Assembly (NCBI GenBank): GCA_012064415.1
Contig: SSNU01000248.1
Location: 124,001-188,000, forward strand
Source: Gyrodactylus bullatarudis
Lineage: Eukaryota > Platyhelminthes > Monogenea > Gyrodactylidea > Gyrodactylidae
Length of the DNA stretch: 64,000 bases
Reading direction: 5' to 3'
Translations under genes and position numbers: made by a program
Notes under the pieces: generated by a model
Told to the model about the DNA's origin: nothing
The model's database searches: none
What the model saw: only the letters and a program-made list of their open reading frames with translations
Shown: positions 11,585 through 23,500 of the stretch, piece after piece
Numbering within the stretch: the first letter of the stretch is position 1
How the letters are laid out: the number at the start of each line of letters is the position of its first letter

Positions 11585-14500
11585 TCATACGAGGGAAATG
11601 GGTTCAAGGCTATTGTGAGCAGTGGCATAATCAATTTTATTCTTCCAAGCGAGGCCCATGGCCATTTTCAGCCAATGGCGTGGAATCCATTGTTTATTTC
11701 TCTCCAAATGGATCATAACATCGCGAATATTTTTAACTGTCTCATCGATGTTGTAGACAGGTTCAACATGGTCAAACCAGTGCCCGTAAAGAGTCTCATA
11801 GAGTCGGTTTGATTCAATGCAGTATTGTAGTTCTTCAACCTAAATTATTTAATAATATAAGCATAGTTACTCGCAAGTGGATAGATTAAAAATCAATTAA
11901 AAGATTCATAGAACAATAGTTGTAAATTAAAACTTGTAATGAATTGAAACCAATTTTTCTATTTATATAATTGAAATGACAGATACTAGAATGATTTGAC
12001 CAATAAATCTGCTCGTTTCCAAAACCTAATTCCTACAATACTACTTCTGGATAAAGAAAATTTGAAAGTATCAATTCAGATCAAAACACTTTCACTACTC
12101 TAAAAAAAATCCCCTAATCTCGGAATTGTACTGCAGTGTGAATTTCAACTATGCTAATAAATTTGATGTTATTTGAATAATTACAAAGGATGAAATAGAA
12201 TCATTTGGAAACTCAACAATCCAAGTCAGTTGCAGCCGTGTTCTTCCAATAACATTCCCGTCAGTACAATAGAGGCTCATGAGCACAATATCCCTAATCC
12301 GTCTTATTCTAGCAGTGTTCAAGACATATCATGTAGGAATCATGACTTTTAGAAGTTTCATTGACGAAATAAAATAGTTTATTAACAAAAACAATTTTTA
12401 TTGACTAAATTAGTTGCTACATTGATACATTTAACCTGCTTTTGAGCTTTCTATAAGACATAATTGGCTGTTCGATATGATTAGGAATTATTTCATTTTT
12501 ACAGAAATTAAATTAGCATTAAAATTCTTACAGAAATGAATATTTCCACAGATTTATTGAATGCGAGTCATAAAAAAATTCTCTGGGACTTTAAGAGTTA
12601 AAAATAGTAACTTGTGATGATGACTAATTAGTTATAACAGATAACAATAACAATTTAAACTTTGATTTGATCAATGTGAGAGTTATATTTTGAAATTGAT
12701 TGAAATTTCTTTATAGAATCTTAGTTCTCATACATATTGATCGTATATTATTCAATAGTCTGTTCAAATTGAATGAAATTTATAATTTGAAAGTATTATT
12801 ACTATATATCATCACTAAAGCTTCTCGGCAGAAGGTTAGATTAAAGGTTTGATTATTGGAAGTCATGCTGGTTACTAAAATAACAAACAAGTAGTGAAAA
12901 TGATCAAAAAATTGAAATTCAGCTCCTAAACGATAAAAAGGCTCTACATCACATAAGATTCAGTTGAATTGATTTTCTTGTCTAATCTTGATTCTGAAAA
13001 CCCCCTTTTGATCAATCTCCAACTTTCAAATCAATAAAAATTTTCAGTTCAAAGTTCGAAAAAATGGGTTTTTGGAGCCAAATTGAAATTTGATAAATGA
13101 TCATATTTTTCATTAAAAATCGAATTTCGGCGCCAACTCAAAATTCACGAAGTATCCATATATTTTTACCCTATTTCTTATAATTTTTCTACACTTTCGT
13201 AATTGAGGAAAAAATTGTGTTCTGTAGTATCGAGGTGTTGATTGTCGGCTGGGAACTTGAAAAGGGGATTGGATTCACTGTTCTTTGGATCCTAGTGGGG
13301 CATGGAATTACAGATGTATGAGCAGATTGACTACATTTTTCTGAATACACAAGCTAGGTTTCTCTTTGAGAATGAAAAAGACTTCGGCGGCTCTGAGCAT
13401 GTGAAGGTTTATTTGAAGATGATTGAGAAATTGTCGGGGGATACTTTCTTCTTGCAACTTAATACTTGCCACATTAAGTCTGACAGCTGTCTCCTAACTT
13501 TACAGGTTTTCATCGATCCTTTCTCCAAGGCGGCGTATTGTGTGTCCAATATATTCAGCTTTGCAAGTAAAACTTGTAGACAACATGGGACTCTTTCAGG
13601 AAACTTGGTCTGTCTTTAGAAAGATTATTAAAAAGTTTTCTAGTTTTGAAGACTATGTTAAGTTTTACATCCGAATACGCTTTCCTCAAGACTTCAGTTG
13701 CCTTCATTCTGTATGTTGCTGCTTACAAATCACCTTTGAATGAGACTAACAGGGTTACTTCTGATGCAGCTTCTATTGGTTGCCTTTTCGGTTGGAAAAT
13801 ACTAGCAACTAGATCTTCGATCAGTTTTTGTGGATAGCCATTAGCTTAGCCGACGATCAACACCTCGACTCCTCAGTTTACAAACTATTTTTCCTCCTCT
13901 CAGTAATTTTGAAACAAATGTGTAACTAAATGAAAAAATAACAAATATAAAATTATTATGTTAATATCATCACTAAGCAAGATACAAATCAGTCTTTTGC
14001 TTTTTTATAATAAAATGTACATAAAAAACGTTTTAATTTTTCTTCCTGAATGAAATTATCCTTAAAACATTCAATATATTTTTAAAACCCCATAGTGTTA
14101 TAGTAAAATAGAATTGTCTTTAAAAATTCTGTATAATGGATACCGTCTATGCCTATTGAGCAGAAGAGTTAGAGAAAAACTATTTTCTAACAAAAAAATT
14201 TCAACTAAAAGAAATGCCATATGAGACGATTACATTCTGGTGAATGAATAATATTTATTTTTCCAAAAGGCTAGCACTCCTTCAATTTTAAATATCAAAT
14301 TTTTAGTTTCACATTAAAACGAAGCTAGACTTCTACAGACTCACTGAGTGGAAAAAACCTCAAGGATTTTTAAATAAGACTAATTTCAAAAAGATATTAG
14401 TAAAAGTGGATTTAACGGAGAGAATAACAGCCTCTCATCGCATAATGCTCACTATCATGTCGCGTATCAGATCTAAATTAGATTGTAAAAAAAGTCTACT

Positions 14501-17500
14501 TTATCTTCAATAATTCAAAATTCTTCTTAATTTCTCTTACGTAACCTTTTTTAAATTGTATTCACTTATTGCCATCGTATCCAGATAACTTTAAATCTTT
14601 ATTGTATTTCCTCGTATAGAACTTCTGTATTTTTTATTTATTTTTGTATATAATTATTCAGAATCAAAATAAGTATTTTCTAACAAAGAAAAATCGTATT
14701 TCTGTTTGGAAGACTATAAAACATGAAGAAATCAAGTAAAATAGTACTTCGGAGAGCTTCTCAAGATAAGATTTCTGTTTTTATAAATATTGAGATTTTC
14801 CCAGGTCGATATGTATTGAGATTCAGAAAATTTATAAGTTTTTGCAGGTTTTTAATACGGTTTGTAATATTAGTGAAAGGGTCCAGCGATAGTAGTAAAG
14901 AACGATGGTCTTTATGGGGGAAGAGATGAGTGACATGATAATCAAATTTTATGAAGGAGGGAATAAAGACAGAATATTATTCAGTCTTGTTGGTGTCTTT
15001 ATGATTTGAGTAAGGCCATGCGTAAATAAAAATTTGGAAATAACATTTTTTGGTGACCGCCAGTTTTCTTTAGGCAAGTTAAAGTCACCTACAATAACGT
15101 GAGTGTTATAATCAATAAAAGAGACATGTGTGTAAATAGCTGAAATTTATGAATCTACTTTGAAAATTAGAGAAAACGTCTCAAAACCCATAAAAACGGT
15201 GAAAAAAATTTTGAAACCTTTTTTTATAGGCTTCTTTCAAATTTTAATTTTTAAAATTTGAATGAATAGCCATCTGATTTAGGTGAAGGTAGAAGGTAAG
15301 TAGGGCAACCTAATGCCTATTTTGTCCTTAGATTAATACGGTAGTGTCGAAAACCATGTCCCCTTGTTTAATTCAGAAAATTGTGAATTTCGTCAAAAAC
15401 ATAGAAAAAAAGCAAACTTCATTTTATAGATTACAACTTTATTTTTCGTTGAAAAATTATTCAATAAAATTTAGGGTATGAGAATGACTTTTAATATCAT
15501 CAGTCAGTTGTGCAAACGGTGAGAGCATTTAAATAAATAAGAAAGGATGCCGAGAAAATTTTGAGGAATAAGCGCTTTATTTCAGGCATACTCTTCAGCC
15601 TCTTACATGCCGAATATATAGTAAAACACAAAGAAAAATATAAATAAATCTGATTGGCTCTCATAATAATAATAAAGCGCTTATTCCTCAAAATTTTCTC
15701 GGCATCCTTTCTTATTTATTTAAATATTCAATAAAAAATTTTGACTTCGACTCAGGGCCTTTTCTTCATGACTTTGGACCATAAAATATGGAATATCTTT
15801 CGAGTCTGTGGATGGATTTTGTGGGTAAGTAGCTTAAATTTAAGATCAATAAAGACGAAATTCATAATTTTCTGAATTAAGCAAGGGGACATGGTTTTCG
15901 ACACGACTGTATTTACCCCTAAAATCTTATTGAGAAATCAAATCTCTCTTTGAATTTGCATCTTAAAAAGCCATCTTTGCATTAAAATAATTAAGAATCT
16001 TCTTCACAATCTCAGAAACAATCAAAAATTAATACGACTTCAATAAAAAATCGAAATCTGCTAACTTTAAAATCATTATGATATTCTGCATTTAATGGTT
16101 CTATTAACTGAAGCTCAAAATGAGGACTTTCAGGACTCCTAGCCAAAAAATTAAGTGTTCAAACTTATTGAAACTTCTCCAAAGCAAAATAGCAGTTGAT
16201 ACTTTCGTTTTTAAGCCAAAACTAATATTGATCAACTCACAGAACATTCATAATTTGGATCGTAAATCTGTCGGCAACGACGAAGTTCGTTTCCACTATT
16301 TGGAGGCGATAGGCAGATAACATATGGAAGTAAGCCGGTCTTCCGCATTCTCCTCAGCGACTAGAATAAAAATGGGTTTGATGCTTTAAATATCAATTCT
16401 TTCATCAAGAATGCCAATGTATGTTAAAGTTTTTTTACAATCCAGTTAATTTAAAAAATCTAATAAAAGTTATTTCTAGGAGAAAATGGTCATTTTTCAA
16501 ATTTCGATTTGGCGCCAAATCCCTACTTTTAGAATTTTGAGCTCAAAAATTTTACTGATTTAAAAATGACGATTTCCATTTAAGATCAAAATTAGAAAAG
16601 GAGTTCAAATTTGCTAAATGAGGCCTGATTATCATTCTCAGGATGGAGAAGGAGTTGAATTTCGATTCCTTGAACATTTTTTCTCCTTCAAAATTGGTGA
16701 ATTCTTGATTTATCTTTCAAACTGAGTGGGTCTTGAAAAACTTAAAGAGTAACCATTGGCATACTGACGAGTTCAAAAGAGGACGAAACGTGTGTTTATG
16801 TCTAACAATGATGTATACTTAGATTATTTCTAGTGCAGTAATTTTGCTATTTTGGATATTATCAATAGAATTTCAATAAGAATTAGTCGGTATCATTCTT
16901 TTTTTCCCTAGCTTGCTGATAACCAAGAAAATTTGGCAAATTTTTGCTATAAAAGCATGAAATGCCCCTATTTTATGCTAACACATTCTCACTACATTTA
17001 AGATATTATTTGGGATAAAGTTCTTAATTCTTATTGGACAATTTATTTTTGCTATTTTTTGACAGAAAATTCTCACAATTTTGCTATTTTTTTCAAAAAA
17101 TTTTCCCCTTGAGTTTCTATCCTAATTATTTGTTAATGCTCTGTGAGTATCTTTTGTACTAGTCACGATGGGATCGATTAGTAAGCTGTAACATTCAGCG
17201 ACATGGGCTAATGCATTACCAAAAGAGATGAACCTGTGGGAACTATTACCTAAGCACTTAGAACGAAATATTTCTAGGTAATAATTTGTCTAATTTTGAA
17301 AAAATGTATATTTTAGTACTTCAAATTCTAGAACTTCCACATTTTTGTCAAAAAGTTTTTTTCTTGAATTGGTAAAAGTGAGTCAAATTATCTAGATTTA
17401 AAATACCATTTTATCAATTTTCAATGTAAAATTTGATTTTTTAAGCTTAGCTTTAGCTATCAATAAATAATAGGTTTTGCGGCATAAACAGCTAAAAATT

Positions 17501-20500
17501 TATTAAACCTACTTCTGGCCTTAAATTAACAACTGCAACCTTGCCCTGCTTAACGATATCCTCCAAAGTTTGCTTCTTTATACCATAGAAATGCTTGTTG
17601 AAATATCCTATTTCCACAAAGGAATCTTCCCGGAATAGAGCTTCGAATGTGGCATAACTGATTCTCTCATATTCCTGGTGATTGTTCGAATTAGGCAGAG
17701 ATTGATTTGTTGTCACTACAGCATTGGAAAGAGAAAGAGTCTTACATTGTAATTAATTGTAAATGTACAGAGATTTTTATATTTTGCATAAATATTTAAA
17801 TAGTGTACATAATGTAAAACTTCGATCACTCATTGAGATAAGAAAATAAATCAATTTTCTAGAGAAAAAAGCCACAATTTTTTTTGTTCATGATACCTAT
17901 GCAAGTTGTGGTGAGACAAAAACATCTTGAGACTGTTTCAACGAGTTCAGTACTAAAAAACTTTGATAAGGAAACCTAGGGAAACATTAAGGGAGAACAT
18001 TTTATTATAGCAATCTAGATACTAAAGCTAATTGATATGAAGTTGGGAATCAAGGATTTTTACAGAGATCTCGATGTTTTTATCAAGAATTCGAATATGT
18101 TGAAGATATTTTGGAATCCTACTCATGTTGCCCATTTTTACCAGTTGAAGGAAAAAAATTCTGAATAAGAATTATTTTTATGAAAAATTTGGAAATTTTT
18201 CAATATGTGGTCAAAATTTTTTTCGAAAATTTTTAACGATTTGAAAGTTGGAGGTTGATCAAAAGAGGTTTTTCAAGATCAAGATTAGACAAGAAAGCTG
18301 ACTAGCACCGTCAAATTACCGATAATTACCCCATTTTTGAGAGATTTCAAATTATCGAAATTTCATTGATTTTCAAGTAGTGAAAATGATCAAAAAATTG
18401 AAATTCAGCTCCCAAACGATAAAAAGGCTATGCATCAAATAAGATTCAGTTGGATTGATTTTCTTGTCTTATCTTGGTCCTGAAAAACCTCGTTTGATCA
18501 CCCTATAATTTTCAAATCAATTAAAAGTTTTCAGCTCAAAGATCAAAAAATGGGCTTTTTCGGCGCCAAATGGGTATTTCATAAAAATATTTTTTTCAGA
18601 ATTTTTTTCTTCAAATGGTAAAAGTGCAAAACATGAGTAGGATTCCAAAAAGTCTTCAAAGAATTTGAATACTTGATAAAAACATCGAGATCTCTGTAAA
18701 AATCCTAGATTCCTTCAAATTCAAATTTCATGTCAATTAGGTTTATATCCTTGTTATTCTTCTGTGTTATTTTTCTAAATTATGCAATATAAACTAAGGC
18801 AAGATGAGATGAAGATGAGAATTCACTATTTTTACAAAAATTTTTTGTCTGGAAAGTCAGGGAAATTTTTTTTCGAATTCCTCATAATTTGTTGGAATAG
18901 AGAAGAGTCCGAAAAAATCCAATATAGCCAAAATTTTTATTGATTACGAAACTTTACAACATTTTGGGTTATCATTAAGTGTCTTAATTTAAGACGATGA
19001 ATTCAAATTTAGCTATCCGTCATTTTAAAAAAAAACTTTATGATAATCAAAAAAATTCAAATGCCTCGATTTTCCCAAATAATGACGAGCCTTTTTAGGC
19101 ATATTCGAATCATTGATCCGAAATATCAACTTATAAGTGCTTCAAAATTTCTAAATATCGATAAAATATTTGATCTCAAAGGTTGAAAAAGTGAGGAGTT
19201 CCAAAAAAACAAATTTTTGTCAGATCAAATTTTCTGGGATTTCTTTTTCTTTTAAAATCTTATTAGAAATAAGTTATTACATAGTGGGATCCAAAAAAAG
19301 TAAATTCTTATATAAGTAGCTTGTCAACTAGCTTCATATTCGAGAGTTAAAAATTCGGTTTTCTAAGCTTTCGGCCTAATTTTAGAGCCTATAATTCATT
19401 TTCCCTGAACAATTTTCCATGCCTTTATCAAAAATTGATGTTTCAGCCGAAAAAAACACATTTTTGAAAATATAAATAAAAAATCACCTAAAATTTACCT
19501 AACTTAGCTAGGAATTGCTTTCATTGTGTGAAGAATGACTCAATGTTTACTATAAAATAAACTATTCAGAAATCTCACTTTTTTCCTCACTCGTAGTAAA
19601 ATTCATTGAGAAAATCTTTGTTGTCGTTTTCAATCGAGATTTCGTATATTAGAACAAACTCGAAAACGAAAAAATCCTTAGCTTTCAATTATCTTCAAAA
19701 TGAGTTTAAGCTTGATAAAAGTTGAAAATTTTGACTGACTCTACTGTATTTAATGAATATCATTTATATAGTGATTAAAGGAAAAAATTTATTCATGATG
19801 CTTACCAATTCTAGGTAGGACAAAGCGTCTTGAATCAGCCTCAATGAGTTTATCAATGATGAGAGACTTGCCGACCTGTGCTGACCCAATGATGACCAAG
19901 ATTCTCCTCCGATGGGGTTGCGGGAAAAATTCAACAACAGGCTCATATGTAAGCAGACAAGGATGACTTATCGAATGAATTATTTCATCTTCATCTAACC
20001 ATTGGACAGGATCCTCGGCATCCTGACCTGAGGATAATTTCAGATCATTCGGCTGAGCTTTGGTCTTATTGTGACTTTTGAAGCCTTTCTTGTTATTCTT
20101 CAAATCGCAGAGGCTATAACCAAGTTGGCCCCAGATAATCCCAGAATCTACATAATTTACAGTTAGTTTGATTCAAAAGAAAAAAGGGCCCCCATAAATC
20201 ATTTATTCTTACGACACCAGATCTCCAATTTTTCCCTCGACAAGTCCGCCCCGGTGGATAGTCCTTCTGAGAGTTTTTGATAATATTGATAAGCGGCGCC
20301 GCCATTTTTCAACCAGATAAGGTCACTTTGAGATTGGAATAATTCGATAATGTTGATGCTAGGATTCTGAGAGTATTTCTCGTCTAAATTTTCATACGTA
20401 ACTTCTATATCATCGGAGATGTTTCCCGTTTTAATTCTAGCAATAGTTCTATTGTACTGATATTGAGGACTAGGAATGATGCCGCAGAGTCTTGTATCGA

Positions 20501-23500
20501 TTGGACCTTCACGATTGTTATCCTGTTCAAGACGATAGGCCTGCCACCAGAAGGAATCCTTGATGCATCTAACCTCGAGGATGTCTCCCTTCGTAAACTC
20601 TAGGCCAACATCTTTGCATGGAAGGTAAACATCACTCTCTGGATCGTATGAGAAAAGGGAACGAATGAATATCTAGATGAAAATATGTAAGGATATTTTA
20701 TTAGGGTAATACAAAATCTTTACAACTACTATTTCGGCCATTCTCTCAATCGATTAAATAGGATTAAATATTTGAAAAAAATCATATTGAATATTTCAAA
20801 TTTTTGAAAATTAATACTTTTTAAGAGTCAATTACATTTTTGACTAGAGTTACTTCATTTTTCACACTTTTTTTCTTTATTATATTTTTGACTACACTTT
20901 CTCCCATATTTACATTTTTGACTACACTTTTTAGTCAAATTTCAATTAAAATATTGAGATTTTTTCCAAATATATTTTAACTACACTTTTCTTCCTTTTT
21001 ACATTTTTGACTACACTTTATGTATTGAGAAAGATAATATATTATACAATGTTTATTCAATATGATTAATTTTACATCTTCATATTTTGATTTTAGTCGT
21101 TTCAGCCTAGGTCGACCTCGTTTTCGAGTTGCCGTCAGGCTTAGAATTTCACTATCCTTGAGAGAATCCAAATCCGGTAGAAATATTTTCTAACAAAAAA
21201 AAACAAATAAATTTTTACCAGAGTGTTAGTCTTGTATATTCTTTCAATGTGATCTGTTCAATTTATTTGCTACAGCGAAAAAATGTTTGCAAGGCGAACC
21301 AATAAATTTTGCCTTGTTGCATGATCTTCGCATCCGATTTGTTGTGAAACTGAATTCGAAATTTTTATTCTGCAAAAATTAAAAAATAGGGACCCAGTCT
21401 AATGAGTAGAGTTGGACGAAATGAGAAAAATTTGAGAAAATTGATACCTAGATATGGTAAAAATAAAGAGAAAAAATTAAAAATAAGAACTGGCCTATCT
21501 TAGGCCAAAATAAAACCCAAATTCTTACAAGCAGCCATAAACAAATTCCATGTTTCGCGGAAACTTGGAATTAAATTTTGAAAACATATTTGTTTGAATA
21601 TAAAAGAAATATTTTGACCGTAAATTCAAAATAAAATTTGAACGATAATGTTGTCGAACTTTGTCAAAATTCTTTACTAATGAGCATATCAATTTGCACA
21701 AATTGAACACTTGGAAAATTTCAAATGATGGTCTATTCATTGTATTAATTTAATTGAAAAAACGAATAATTATAACACAGCATAAATGATAATTAACTTT
21801 GAAATAAACTTTGAGATCCTAGAAATTGTATAGACAAAAATGTAAATATGGAAAAAAGTGAAGTCAAAAGTAAAATATTTTTTTCAAATTGTAGTCAAAA
21901 CCATAAAAAGTGTACTCAAAAATATAATACAGAAAAAAGTGTAGTCAAAAGTGTAAATTATGAAGTAACTATAGTCAAAAATGTAATTGACTCTATTTTT
22001 TAATTACGCGCCAACAAATTTCGAATGAATTTTGATAACATCCACGTTTTTGGGCAGTCTATAAGTCTCATATGCTGTATCATTTTCTAAAATTTTCGAA
22101 GAATTTTGGAAAAATTAGATTTATGCGTATCAGAACGTTAGAATTTTTGAATTAAATTTATGAAAATCTTCTTTTCTGTGTGAAAGCGTCAAAATTAGCA
22201 AATTGCCCGAAAATTTTTTTTGAGAAAAAAGTTATTTTGTACTACCCCAATTTATTCATAATGGGGTAAGACATAAATTTCAACTTTTCGAGCTCCTTTG
22301 ATAGAAAATAAGAGAGTAAGAAAAATTTCCTATTGAGGCTTTTGTCTTGAATTTTATAAAAATCCAATAAAATATTAATTTCAATCTTAATTTTCTTTCA
22401 AGTGATGAATTACAAATTATTAGAGTTATATTACTCTAATAATTCTGATTACTTATTATTTATTCTTCCTTATTCTTTAAGAAATACTACATCTTTCTCT
22501 CCCCTTTCTTTTTCTACAGATAGACCAATACTAGAGGTAGATGAAATTTTAATATCGCTTGTCTGAATCATAAGATGATAGCAAATCCAATTTGAATACA
22601 AAATACTAATTTATCAAGCTATAAAAATTTCATTTCGGTCAGAATTTTCCAAAAAAAGATTTTGCCAATTTTGGTGATTCAAATTCCCACCAATGATTTT
22701 CGCGCACTTTATCTGATCAAAGTATTCTTCATCAAAATCTAAATCAAAAGGACCAAAAGTATTTCATAAATTCTGAATCAGAATAATTCTGGTAGCAAGT
22801 AAACAACGTTATAGTCGAAAAATTAAAAAATTTGAATTATTAGAGACGGATATGATCTTTTAAAATCAGATTTTCATGTCAAATAAATATATATTATTAA
22901 TACACCCTGATTTTTGGGATATTATTTAATCATTCTCTTGATCATGTTTCTGTTTAACTGTTAACTTACAGACGATTCATTAACGAGAGACTTGGTCATC
23001 TTGGCAAACATATTTGAAGATGGTGCAATGATCAACTCTAACTGGCCCGATTGATCTCGCTGTCAATGAAAGACGGAATGAATAATATGTAAATTTTTAA
23101 GGAAAACTTTTAGACATACAAAGATATCATGAACGTAATCAACGTCTTCTGAAACTAACTCTTGGCCATTCATAGCGACCAGTTCGTCGCCTTCTGTGAA
23201 AACTTCTGCAATAGAATTTGCAACATTTTTATTTTACGATTAATATCATGTAGTTGAGAAAATATGATGCACAGGATAACCAAAGCAAATTGAAATAAAA
23301 TTACTAAAATTACACCAGGGTTAAGAGCATTACACTTACCTTTGTATATGTATTTTTATGCAAGTATATATAATTATATATACTTACATATTATATATTA
23401 TGTATATATTACATTTAACTGAGATTTGGTTTTGATCTGAGCTACCAATGACATGAGCGAAGTAAGAAGAAGCTAGAATGTTTTACAAATAAAGATCTCT

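Noticed and set aside
11546..11812. Plus-strand frame of 88 codons
   Set aside because: It is antisense to the last PALS1 exon, which shows conserved guanylate-kinase-like sequence on the minus strand.
12180..12360. Minus-strand stretch reading IRRIRDIVLMSLYC in one frame
   Set aside because: It looks faintly protein-like and is less AT-rich than its surroundings, but stops bound it on one side and it fits no PALS1 phase or known family.
13302..13837. Plus-strand frames of 63-105 codons
   Set aside because: They are antisense to the Penelope-like remnant, whose minus-strand frames carry the recognisable endonuclease motifs.
16120..16320. Plus-strand frame of 66 codons
   Set aside because: It is antisense to the PALS1 exon 16241-16360 that supplies the missing piece of the guanylate-kinase-like domain.
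20823..21015. Tandem units that could be taken for a CRISPR array
   Set aside because: Spacing and unit sequence are irregular, the units reappear inverted at the other end of the element, and the genome is clearly eukaryotic.
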